Source: Heracleum sosnowskyi (lineage: Eukaryota; Streptophyta; Magnoliopsida; Apiales; Apiaceae). From it: a DNA stretch of 64,000 bases. The stretch spans positions 1,736,001-1,800,000 of the forward strand of contig JAUIZM010000015.1 in NCBI GenBank assembly GCA_030848705.1, written 5' to 3'. A program made the position numbers and the translations under genes. Shown piece after piece: positions 8,702-18,196 of the stretch. Each line of letters begins with the position of its first letter. Positions within the stretch are counted from its first letter, which is position 1. The notes below the pieces were generated by a model. It worked only from the letters and a program-made list of their open reading frames with translations, had not been told where the DNA came from and did not search any database.

Positions 8702-11700
8702 GGCATAAGGGAAAGCACCCTAGTCTTGGACAGTGGATGTTCAAGACACATGACTGGAAATGAAGCCCTGCTATCAGATTATGAGGAGAAAGCTGGCCCA
8801 AAAGTTTCCTATGGAGATGGCAACATAGGACGTACTATGGGATATGGCAATATCAATCTTGGAAGTGTCATCATCACTAATGTAGCTCTAGTCCTAGGAC
8901 TCAAACATGACTTGCTATCTGTGAGTCAAATCTGTGACAGAGGTTACCATGTAGATTTTCAACCTGAATACTGTGAGGTTATCAGCAAATCTACAGGTAA
9001 AGTTGTTCTAGTTGGACACAAACGGAATAATATCTATGAAGCAAGTTTGGTAACAAACTCTGAAGGAAAAGCTGTGTGTCTGTCTGCAAAAATGTCTAAT
9101 GAAGAGAGTTGGAAATGGCATAAGAAGCTCTCTCATCTAAACTTGAACAACATCAATGAGCTAATTCGAAAAGATCTTGTAAGGGGACTTCCAAAGTCAA
9201 TACTCAGCTTAGATGGTCTGTGTGATTCTTGTCAGAAGGCCAAGCAAAGGAAGTCATCTTTCAAGAGTAAATCTGAATCTTCAGTTGTGGAGCCTTATCA
9301 TCTTCTTCATGTTGATCTATTTGGTCCAGTAAATGTAATGTCTCTAGGCAGAAAGAAATATGCTCTAGTCATTGTTGATGAGTATACTAGATACACTTGG
9401 GTGTACTTTCTAGTAAAGAAGGATGAAACTGCCTTAATTCTGATGGAACATGTGAAGCTGCTGGACAAAGGATCACAGTTTAAAGTGAGAATTATCAGGA
9501 GTGATAATGGTACTGAATTCAGAAATGCAACAATGGAAGAATTTTGCAAAGAAAGAGGAGTGAAGCAAGAATTTTCTGCACCAGGGACTCCACAGCAGAA
9601 TGGAGTGGTTGAAAGAAAGAACAGAACTTTAATCGAAGCTGCCAGAACAATGCTTGATGAAGCAAAATTGCCAACTTATTTCTGGGCAGAAGCTGTTCAA
9701 ACTGCTTGTTTTACTCAAAATGCAACACTGATCAACAGGCATGGGAAAACACCATATGAGATGGTGAAGAATAAGAAACCAAACCTGAAATATTTTCATA
9801 TTTTTGGGTGCAAATGCTTTGTGTTGAAAACTCATCCTGAACAGTTGACCAAGTTTGATTTAAAAGCTGATGAAGGAATTTTTGTTGGATATCCACTATC
9901 AACTAAAGCATTCAGAGTTTATAATCTGAGAACTAAAGTGATCATGGAATCTATACATGTTTCATTTGATGACAAGAAAATAACTAGAATTGAAGATGAA
10001 GAAAATCATGATCAACTACGCTTTGAAAATGAAGATCTAAACTCTGATGATGTAAACTCTGTCGAAGCAAATCCAACAAACTCTGATGTAGCATACTCTG
10101 ATCCTCTACTGGTAAACACTGAGGAAATTTCTCAGATAGAAGAAAATAGAGAACCAGTTGAGGGGGAGCATGAAGATACTTTAGCAACATCTCAAAATGA
10201 AGACTCACATTTAGAAAGTGAGTCGGTTGAAGAATCTAATACAAACTCTGAAAGCTCAAACACTGAGCAATCCAATTCAGGGGGAGCCTCAGAGAATGCA
10301 GATGGTCAACAAGAAAATCAGGAAAACATGGATCAAGGGGGAGAATCCAATAATGATGAAAGAAGCCACTTACCTACAGCAAGAAAGTGGACTCAGGCTC
10401 ATACACCTGATCTGATAATTGGAGATCCAGATGCAAGTGTGAAAACAAGAAGTGCCACAGCAAATGAATGTTTGTTTCATGCATTCATATCTCAAACAGA
10501 GCCTAAGAAAGTGGATGAAGCTCTTCAAGATGCTAACTGGATAACAACAATGCAGGAAGAATTGAATGAGTTTGAAAGAAATGAAGTATGGACACTTGTA
10601 CCAAGACCCAAGAATAGGTCTGTTGTTGGTACAAAGTGGGTTTTCAGAAACAAGACTGATAGTGAGGGAGTAATTACAAGGAATAAAGCTATACTTGTGG
10701 CAAAAGGATATTCACAATAGGAAGGAATTGATTATGATGAAACCTTTGCTCCAGTTGCAAGGTTGGAAGCCATAAGAATTTTTCTAACATATGCTGCTCA
10801 CAAGAAGTTTAAAGTCTTTCAAATGGATGTGAAGAGTGCTTTTCTCAATGGGAAACTTGAAGAAGAAGTGTTTGTTGAACAACCACTAGGGTTTGTGGAC
10901 CCCAAGTATCCAGATTATGTCTACAGGCTTGACAAAGTACTTTATGGACTAAAGCAGGCACCTAGAGCATGGTATGAAACTCTAGCTCAATTTCTTTTAG
11001 AAAGCGGGTTCACTAGAGGTACAATTGATAAAACCTTGTTCTATTTCAATACTGGTAATGATTTGCTTTTAGTTCAAATCTATGTGGATGACATAATTTT
11101 TGGGTCTACTAATGACAAACTCTGTAAGAAATTTGCCAAGCTTATGCAGTCCAGGTACCAAATGAGCATGATGGGAGAGCTTAGTTATTTTCTAGGCTTG
11201 CAGGTAAAGCAAACAGATGATGGGATATTTATCAATCAAGCAAAATATACCAGAAATCTTCTCAAGAAATTTGGTATGCTTGATAGTTCATCTGCAACAA
11301 CTCCTATGGCAACTGCAACAAAGCTAGACAAAGATACAGTTGCTTCAGTAGATATGACAAACTACAGAGGCATGATAGGGTCTCTTCTTTATCTTACTGC
11401 AAGTAGACCAGACATTATGTATGCAACCTGTCTTTGTGCAAGATTTCAAGCAGATCCCAGAGAGCCTCATCTAACAGCTGTAAAGAGGATTTTTAAATAT
11501 CTCAAAGGAACCATAACCTTGGGTTTGTGGTATCCTAGAGAATCAGAGTTTAAGTTAATTGGTTACTCTGATGCAGATTTTGCAGGCTGTAAGATTGACA
11601 GAAAGAGTACTAGTGGAAGCTGTCAATTTCTAGGTGACAGACTGGTTTCTTGGTACAGCAAGAAACAGAAATCAATTTCCACATCCACAGCAGAAGCAGA

Positions 11701-12025
11701 GTATATCGCTGCTGGTAGCTGTTGTGCACAGATTCTGTGGATGAAGAATCAATTGCTGGATTATGGGTTAAGATACTCTAAAATACCTATTTTCTGTGAT
11801 AATCAAAGTGCTATTGCTATGACAGGTAACCCAATACAACATTCCATGACCAAGCACATCAGCATAAGGTATCACTTTATCAGGGAACATGTGGAGGAAG
11901 GAGATATTGAGCTTCACTTTGTGTCTACAGAACAACAGCTTGCAGATATCTTCACCAAGCCTTTGAGTGAAGCTACATTTACAAGACTGGTAAATGAACT
12001 TGGACTGATCTCTGGTTTCGACTAG
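8702..12025 (+). pseudogene. pol: pol of element A (protease-integrase-RT-RNase H), one nonsense codon
   Basis: Polyprotein of about 1108 codons that would process proteins, copy RNA to DNA and integrate it. Protease active site Asp-Ser-Gly is near residue 10, the HHCC integrase zinc finger begins near 140, and the integrase core D,D35E triad is near 204, 267 and 303. A Ser/Glu/Asn-rich linker (about 440-550) holds three GGGGGAG tracts. RT carries Tyr-Val-Asp-Asp near 793, and RNase H has DADF, AEAEY and DNQSA blocks. A TAG at 10718-10720 breaks the start of RT where B and C encode Gln; the frame is otherwise open. It is +1 relative to gag, which argues for splicing over simple readthrough. 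Confidence 0.93.
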
Positions 12026-13320
12026 AGATACTGGTTAGACTCAAACTTTACTCATCTGTGATAATTTGCTCATGTTTCTATGCATATGTTAACTGTCATG
12101 AAAATCATATTGTTAAACTCTGGAAGCATACTCTGATGATAAACTCTGATGTTATACTCTGATTGTGGTCTTGTCTGAAACATAAATGCCGATGAAGAAA
12201 ATAGTATGAAGCATGATTCTCAGTAAGTAATCATGAATCCTTCTGAGTTATATATGATCTAATCTCAAATGTGTGTAGAAACTTTACACAGCATAATATT
12301 GTCTCTATATTTATAGCATCTCTTAGTTTATTGATCCTATAGACTGAGTCTGTATTAGCTGTTTGCACTTTCTCTCATAAATGATATACGTTAAATGATG
12401 TTAGTCTAAACTCTGATAAATAGTTACTGCTAATTCACCCCTAAGCAAAAGATGCACAAATTCCTTTGAGATCATGTTGTGCCTAGGAAGACCCATGAAC
12501 TTATTGTATGAAATAAGGGCTAAAATTTTCAAATTTTTGGTGACTAGTGCCAACCACTGATTACTGGAAAAGATTAAATAAATAAAAAAAAATTTAAAAG
12601 GGGTGAAAACAAATGAATACAAATAAATACAGAGTTTAGATGAAATCAGAATATGTTTTACATATGAGAGTTTGGGCAACCAGTTTTTACTGATTTATTT
12701 TGTGGATTTTATGCACTTTGAGATGCTCTCAATATTTATATTCAGTAAACTCTGCTATTCACACACAAATATTCACAACTGTGCATGTTGAGAAAAGAGA
12801 TTATTAATGAAGGAGGAGAATTGATAAAAACTGATGAACTGTGTACTCTACGCAGAGGTAATTTATTTTTAACCTCTGATGGTTAAAATAAATAAAAATG
12901 TTTCAGACATTTCATAATTATTGAGGAACATTATTTTTTGGAAAATAGAGAGTCTGATTGATAACAGTTTGTTGAAGTTTTGAAAATGATGAAAGGTGTC
13001 TAGAAAGTAGCAGTAATTAGTGCCTTTTACTGCGCATGCGTGTTGGAAACTACCATGATTAAGTTCTGTCAGTTAATGCATATGTGACAACTGTCCCACT
13101 CACACATTTTTTTTTGAGTAAGCATGTTGTGTGTATTAATGGTTAAAACTCTTCAGTTTTAATTCATATTTAATCATTATACACTTGACGTTTGAAATTT
13201 TTACAGACTTACTCTATTCACAGGACATTTTCACATAAGCATATTCACAAACACTTTTCTGCATCACTTTCTCAAACACTTTCTCTAAGTCTAAACTCTG
13301 ATTTCTTTCAAAGCTTTCTA
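12026..13320 (+). other. Spacer of element A between pol and accessory ORF
   Basis: Non-coding by sequence. Just after pol, 12113-12165 packs several copies of (A/T)ACTCTGAT or close variants. The last 120 bases before 13321 are rich in C, T and A (CACTTTCTC and similar), as in plant 5' leaders, and are preceded by TTTTTACAG near 13205, a possible splice acceptor. I see no small ORF equivalent to those in B and C. Confidence 0.6.
12113..12165 (+). repeat. Cluster of the A-family motif after pol
   Basis: Four close copies of the (A/T)ACTCTG(A) motif in about 50 bases of non-coding DNA, all in sense orientation. They cannot be explained by protein constraint. Confidence 0.75.
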
Positions 13321-16300
13321 ATGGCAACTACCATGTTTCAGTCTTTTGGTCTCGATTTTGTTCCTAATAATTATGCAGCACCCCTATCTACTGAGAACGC
13401 ACCAGAGGCGTTTCACCTGTTTCAGAATTTCCTCGCTCAATCAGATATTGGGCAAGCTCTAGTGGAACCAACAAGGTTATCTGGTACTCAAATCAAAGCC
13501 TTCTGGGAAACAGGCGTATATGATGATGGAGGTGAATCAGGCACTCCTTCAATTATCTTTGAATTTGCTGAACAAGAGTATATAGTCACTCCAACCACTG
13601 TTAGAGATGCTCTTGGGTGTGAAGATTTCAATGCGTTCACCATTTCTGTTGGTGATTCTGAACTTCAGCGTATGATGAGAGAGATCGGTTATTCTGGGTC
13701 TTTGGCAAGAACAGGCAACCTGAAGCGACCGTTCTTGAGGAAGGAGTGGAGTTTCTTCTTCGATTGCATTACAAGAGCGTTTGGGAAGAAGTGTACCAAT
13801 TGGGATGCAATTCCAATTGATAGTCTGCAAATCGGGTATTCTCTGCTTTATGGCAATAACTTTGATTTTTCTAGACTAGTTCTTACTAATATAGGTGAAA
13901 AGATGACAGAGAATAGGAATATAGTTTACTTTGCTCGTTTCTGTCAATTAATCTTTTCTCTGTGTGATGATGGGGTTGAGATAGCTGAGGAGGATGTCAT
14001 TCCCTCATTTAGATTGCATAAGAGAATATTTTCTGATCTCACAAATAAGGATATCAAGAAAGGGAATGTTGGTGACTTGATGCTTCCTGTTTCAGTCCAA
14101 CAGTTTTTAAATCCTCAACCACAACCACAAGCACAACCAGAACCTCCATCTACATCTCAAAAACCAAGGGCTGGGGTTAGGATTAAGCAAAGAGCGTTTA
14201 AGGCTGTCCAGGCTGCTAAACCTCTAATTACTGATGATGTTCCAGTATCTGTTGGTACTTCAAGGAGAAAGAAGAGGGCAAATAGACCTGTTTCTAATGC
14301 AAATATGCCTTCTGATGAAACTGAATCTGCTAATGCTAAGAAAAGGAAGCTTGTTGCTGCGTATCTTTTTGGTGGATTAGTTCCAGAAACTACTACTGCA
14401 GCAGCTTCAGAAGTTGATCTTGAAGATGTTATTGAAGATGCTACTGTGCCTGAGGAAGCCAGAGCAAATACTCCTGAAAATGTTGAAGTTAATGATGATT
14501 TTCTTGAACCAATTATGGAAATGGATTTTGAAAATAATCTTGAAGCACATCCCTCTGCTACTCTAGAAGAGTATGGTAGTATTAATGAAACAGAGGATGT
14601 GGCAGCTGATCAACCCACAGTCATACTTGATGAGTCCTTAGCTACTCAAACAGAGATTCTCTCTGTCAATCACCAGGTACTTGAAAAAGGTGAAGAGGTT
14701 GATCAGACAGCAAATGCTGTAGCTACAGAAACTGTTCTTGAAGAAACTGCAGAAAATTTTGTTGAAGCCACTGCAGAGCCTGTTGTTGAGGCTGTACAAG
14801 AAGAGAATGTTCAAGAGAATATAAACTCTGAGAATCTTGCACATGAAGGTGCTCAAGAAACATTTGCTGAAAATATTCCACATTCTCCAAGTGCTGAGTC
14901 TTCTGCAAAGTCTGATGATCAAGCTGATTCATCTTCTCAAAGACTTTCTGCACAACCAAATCCAAAGGACATTCAGCATGCCACTGAACTTCACTTTCAG
15001 AATATGTACTTTTCCAAGTGGTCAAACAAGGATTGCATATTTACTGATCAAAGGGCTGCTGACTTTGTAACAAAATCTGCTGAGTCAATTACAAATCCAG
15101 AACTTCTTACACATCTAAAGGCAACAATTGTTCAAGTCAAGTCTCTTCACAATCGTTTTGATGAAACTCAGAAGTTAGTTACTGGGTTGAGAAATGATGT
15201 GGTTGCTAGAGATATGTCTCTAAATCAAGATAAATCTATGCTGCTTACTCTGGTTAAAGATCAAGAAGTTCTCAAGAATAGATTAATCAAAGTTGAAGAA
15301 AATCAGAATGTAATGTCTGAGAAGATTGATTCCATAGCTGCTTCTATAGAATTGCTCACCTCAGTATTGCTACAAGATGATGTCAAAAAGGGGGAGAGAG
15401 TACTTAAATACAAATGCAAAAAGTCTCAAACTCTAAGTAGACAGGATGATTCTACTGATGGTGGTGCAAGAGGGAAAGAATTCAAATCTAAATCTACTCT
15501 ACAGCAAGGAAAGCTAAGATCAAACTCTGATGCTACAAACTCTGAAAGGATATACACTGGTGCTCAATCTACTTCAAGAGCTAGAAGTTTTTTGCTTACT
15601 TCTCATCCAGTTACTGATGAAGAGATTGATGCTCAGCTGTTTCTAGAAGAACATGGTACTGATGCAACCATAGAAGATATCCAAGTTGAAGAATTGATGC
15701 TAGCTGAAGAGCATGAAAAGAAATTAAAGTCTGGGAAGTTCAAGAAAGTCAAGAAGGTTTTAAGGCCAAAGGAGAAAGGAATTGTAATCAAGGAAAATGT
15801 AAACTCTCAACAGAGTTTACAATACTCAAAAAGGCCAGTTGAAGCCAGCTTAGATAAAGGCAAAGGAAAGCTTGTGGAAGAAAATCAGTTATTGAAGAAA
15901 GCTCAAACAACCTCTGACAGTGCTCAAGTTGTTCAAACATTGGAAGCTGTGACAACCTCTGATACTACTCAAGTTGTACAGACTAAACTCTCTTCTGAAC
16001 TTCAAAGAACTTTTGCTAAACCAGTCATGGCTCAACAAACTCTGATTCTTGGAAATGTCAATGTTCTTCAAAGCAAAACCATCATGGGTAAAGAATCAAG
16101 AGATAGATCTGGTTTAGGATCTCATAGAGAAAAGAGAGTAAACAATAGTCCTATGGATCAAACTTCATTAGCTGAACCAGGTGTTGGTGTGACTCAAGAA
16201 AATCTTGATGCTTTAGAGTCGGTTCAGTTAATACATCATAAAGGATTGAAGAAGGATTTTCTGTTATACTTCAAGGCTGATGGCAGAGTATACAGAGTTG

Positions 16301-16770
16301 GTGAAGCTGATATAGGATTAAAGAAGAAAAAAGAACTAGAGTATGTACTGTATATACTGAAAGTAAAGAATCAAAGAACTCATCAAGCATCTGAGGTATT
16401 AAGAAGCAGAATGGTGAAAGCTAGAGCTCTTTATGGCCTAAAGACTGCTGGTGCTTACATACCGAAGTACAGAGATTATAATGGAAAGCTTGTTGAGATG
16501 CAAAGGAACAGTGCAAGACTCAGAACAGACCTTGGTATAAAAGTGTTGGAATTTAATCTGGAATCAGATAAATCCTTCATAATAAAGCTAGGAAATGATA
16601 TGAGGAAAAACAGTATCTATGCTCTAAGGGTAGCTATCTACCAAACTGGAGAGAATGATCCAGAGTTGAGAGAGCTAAAGAGGATAATGGTAGCTGAGCT
16701 AGAGAGAGCTGAAAGAAGACTACTTATGGACTACATCAGGACTGTACCTGACATTGAAGAGATTAAGTAA
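13321..16770 (+). CDS. Large accessory ORF of element A (1149 aa), function unknown
   Basis: Start taken at the first ATG, 13321, although the frame is open from 13192; length 1149 aa. An N-terminal globular domain (about 1-240) contains Phe-Trp-Glu-Thr near 61 and an LRKEWS block, both also in B. Then come Pro/Gln repeats, basic nuclear-signal-like clusters (RRKKR near 315, KKRK near 340), a long Glu/Val-rich acidic region (about 355-540), a coiled coil (about 600-690) ending in DVKKGE, and a conserved C-terminal domain (about 966-1149) shared with B and C. I see no signal peptide or clear membrane helix, so an envelope role is not supported. It occupies the env-like position of Sireviruses. 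The ORF is open although gag and pol are broken. Confidence 0.85.
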   Translation: MATTMFQSFGLDFVPNNYAAPLSTENAPEAFHLFQNFLAQSDIGQALVEPTRLSGTQIKAFWETGVYDDGGESGTPSIIFEFAEQEYIVTPTTVRDALGCEDFNAFTISVGDSELQRMMREIGYSGSLARTGNLKRPFLRKEWSFFFDCITRAFGKKCTNWDAIPIDSLQIGYSLLYGNNFDFSRLVLTNIGEKMTENRNIVYFARFCQLIFSLCDDGVEIAEEDVIPSFRLHKRIFSDLTNKDIKKGNVGDLMLPVSVQQFLNPQPQPQAQPEPPSTSQKPRAGVRIKQRAFKAVQAAKPLITDDVPVSVGTSRRKKRANRPVSNANMPSDETESANAKKRKLVAAYLFGGLVPETTTAAASEVDLEDVIEDATVPEEARANTPENVEVNDDFLEPIMEMDFENNLEAHPSATLEEYGSINETEDVAADQPTVILDESLATQTEILSVNHQVLEKGEEVDQTANAVATETVLEETAENFVEATAEPVVEAVQEENVQENINSENLAHEGAQETFAENIPHSPSAESSAKSDDQADSSSQRLSAQPNPKDIQHATELHFQNMYFSKWSNKDCIFTDQRAADFVTKSAESITNPELLTHLKATIVQVKSLHNRFDETQKLVTGLRNDVVARDMSLNQDKSMLLTLVKDQEVLKNRLIKVEENQNVMSEKIDSIAASIELLTSVLLQDDVKKGERVLKYKCKKSQTLSRQDDSTDGGARGKEFKSKSTLQQGKLRSNSDATNSERIYTGAQSTSRARSFLLTSHPVTDEEIDAQLFLEEHGTDATIEDIQVEELMLAEEHEKKLKSGKFKKVKKVLRPKEKGIVIKENVNSQQSLQYSKRPVEASLDKGKGKLVEENQLLKKAQTTSDSAQVVQTLEAVTTSDTTQVVQTKLSSELQRTFAKPVMAQQTLILGNVNVLQSKTIMGKESRDRSGLGSHREKRVNNSPMDQTSLAEPGVGVTQENLDALESVQLIHHKGLKKDFLLYFKADGRVYRVGEADIGLKKKKELEYVLYILKVKNQRTHQASEVLRSRMVKARALYGLKTAGAYIPKYRDYNGKLVEMQRNSARLRTDLGIKVLEFNLESDKSFIIKLGNDMRKNSIYALRVAIYQTGENDPELRELKRIMVAELERAERRLLMDYIRTVPDIEEIK
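15384..15396 (+). other. Internal polypurine tract in accessory ORF of A
   Basis: CAAAAAGGGGGAGA encodes the KKGE after the coiled coil. The same tract occurs at the matching place in C (61963-61974), and a shorter form in B (28381). It shares GGGGGAG with the terminal PPT. Confidence 0.6.
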
Positions 16771-16902
16771 CTGAAGTCTGTAAGTTTTTAAAGTTTTCTA
16801 TTCTAAGTAAAAGTATAAACTCTGTGATTTTATAAACACTGCATTTGTTATATGTTTTGACATCATCAATTATCTGTTAACTTGTAAATTTTAGTATGAA
16901 CA

Positions 16903-16915
16903 AGTTGGGGGAGAT
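16903..16915 (+). other. Polypurine tract of element A
   Basis: AAGTTGGGGGAGAT directly before the LTR TG. The same tract borders the 3' LTRs of B and C. Confidence 0.85.
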
Positions 16916-16970
16916 TGTTAGATATAATTGCTGATGTTTGTTTATCAGTGTTTAAAGTACCAGGAAACTA

Positions 16971-17050
16971 TCAGAGTTTAGCTGGAGGACTAGTCAGAGT
17001 TTAGCTGGAGGTCCAGTCAGAGTTTGTTAAAGTCTGATGGTTAGAGTTTA
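16971..17050 (+). repeat. Antisense A-family motif array in U3 of A
   Basis: Four TCAGAGTTT(A) or TTAGAGTTTA units at about 23-bp spacing (16971, 16994, 17017, 17041), reverse complements of the AAACTCTGA motif in the body. They lie about 200 bp upstream of the TATA box, where enhancer repeats would be expected. Confidence 0.8.
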
Positions 17051-17230
17051 CTTAGCTGTCAGTAAAGTCAATGAACATTCTAGAAGCGATATTCTTTGAA
17101 GATGGAAAGAAGCAAAGAGATATCGAGATGGCTAAGGAAACGGAACAGAAGACAGAAGCAATTCTAGATTGATATTAATTGTATAGCTGATTTATAGGAA
17201 TATCAATTAGAAGATTGTATGTAGCTGTAT

Positions 17231-17240
17231 ACTATATAAA
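17231..17240 (+). promoter_or_regulatory. TATA box of element A LTR
   Basis: ACTATATAAA followed by CACAG; element C has TATATAAACACAG at the equivalent place. Confidence 0.65.
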
Positions 17241-17539
17241 CACAGATAGGTTAACCCTAAAAGGGACGCGAATACGTGAATTATCATTCTTGTAACCTAG
17301 CAGCTCTCTGTGATATTTTACATCACTGAGAGAGGAGTTTTTAATTCCATTCAGTTTATTATTCATAAACAGTGTTCTTATTGTTATCTCATACATATAC
17401 TTGATTATATATTGTGTATTCGGCCTAACATAGTTGTCTATCTGTAATGATACCGTTAATGGAAGCTATAAGCTAAATAACATTTTACAGTTACATGTAA
17501 TCTTCAGACCCTGCAAACTAAAAGTTAAAAAAAAAAAAT

Positions 17540-17680
17540 AGCCTGCAAAATGGCTTCTCAGATTGTGACGCTGCTGATGCTGCAGTAAAATCAAAATACA
17601 ACTGTGAGGTAGAATGTTTAAAAGACCAGTTGTTGTTTATATTTTTAATACAATCAACTGAGATTCTAGAGGAGATTTAA
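17540..17680 (+). pseudogene. Possible terminal exon remnant of a host gene
   Basis: An AAATAG acceptor-like site precedes an open frame of about 46 codons ending in TAA at 17678-17680. The predicted peptide is mixed-charge and protein-like (Asp/Ala-rich start, Lys-Ser-Lys-Tyr, Glu-Val-Glu, Leu-rich end), unlike translations of the AT-rich surroundings. I do not recognise the gene and no other exon is visible. It could be chance. Confidence 0.3.
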
Positions 17681-17707
17681 ACAAACACAAACATAGGATC
17701 TAATAAA

Positions 17708-17712
17708 CATAG
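17708..17712. repeat. Target-site duplication of B, left copy
   Basis: CATAG, repeated at 32075-32079. Confidence 0.93.
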
Positions 17713-17923
17713 TGTTAGGATTTTTGGGTGATGGCTATGAGTCAACTTAACTAGACATTTTACTTACTTAATTTTATTAAGTATGAACATACCGTCACAG
17801 CCAGAGTATGTATTTGTAACCATTTTTGTTTGCTGCAAATAAGATTCTAGTACATTTTGGTAGAAGTTCATTAGTTTGTTCAAGCCTCAAGAAGTACTCA
17901 AGATGAACAACAAGAATAAAGAT

Positions 17924-18196
17924 TACTGTCACAGCACTGACAGTAAGGTTACTTGAAGACAGCATGTTGCGAGTCACGACAGTACATTCACTCTGACAGC
18001 AACATTGGCGGGAGCCTTCTGACATCAACTTTACCTTAGCCTGACAGCAAGCTTGGAAATCCTGACAGCACCTTTAGCGGGGATTTCTTACTGTCACCAA
18101 AAGCGCATTCCTGTGACAGCAAGCTTAGCCATCAGGATACTGTCATGAAGGGATAACAGTTGTATTGGTAAACAATCCAGTCAAACTTGTGACAGT
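17924..18196 (+). repeat. B-family motif cluster in U3
   Basis: About a dozen TGACAG or CTGTCA copies in 270 bp, mostly as TGACAG(C/T), the reverse complement of the form common in the coding region. They lie upstream of the TATA-like site and recur in the 3' LTR. Confidence 0.8.

Larger units (their letters stand above)
1..17430 (+). mobile_element. Sirevirus-like Ty1/copia element A, 5' end outside window
   Basis: A copia-type retrotransposon reading left to right: gag (split by D1), protease-integrase-RT-RNase H in that order, a 1.3-kb spacer, a large accessory ORF, a polypurine tract and a 3' LTR. Integrase before RT marks it as Ty1/copia. Multiple gag CCHC knuckles and a long ORF between pol and the 3' LTR point to the Sirevirus (SIRE/Maximus) lineage. 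Position 1 is a window edge, so the 5' LTR and PBS are not seen. Gag and pol carry nonsense codons and gag holds a 6.9-kb insertion, so the copy is defective, though its accessory ORF is open. AAACTCTGA recurs throughout. Lineage is inferred from layout and motifs. Confidence 0.9.
16916..17430 (+). repeat. 3' LTR of element A (515 bp)
   Basis: Begins TGTTAGATATAATTG after the PPT and ends GGCCTAACA at 17430. There is only one LTR in the window, so the right end is set by the TG...CA rule and similarity to the ends of B and C. U3 holds the antisense motif array, a TATA box lies at 17231-17240 (ACTATATAAA), and a hairpin at 17304-17334 follows in R/U5. Confidence 0.8.
17431..17712. other. Spacer between elements A and B
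   Basis: About 280 bp of non-retrotransposon DNA with a poly(A) run and a short open frame (17540-17680). The last 40 bases before B recur at 32170-32213 on the far side of B. Confidence 0.6.

Noticed and set aside
12401..12679. 92-codon antisense ORF in A as a counterpart of the C antisense ORF
   Set aside because: Composition is that of AT-rich non-coding DNA; no acidic Trp helix and no similarity to the C or B small ORFs.
13321..16770. Envelope glycoprotein
   Set aside because: The ORF sits at the env-like position of Sireviruses, but I see no signal peptide, clear membrane helix or cleavage site, and basic nuclear-type clusters are present.
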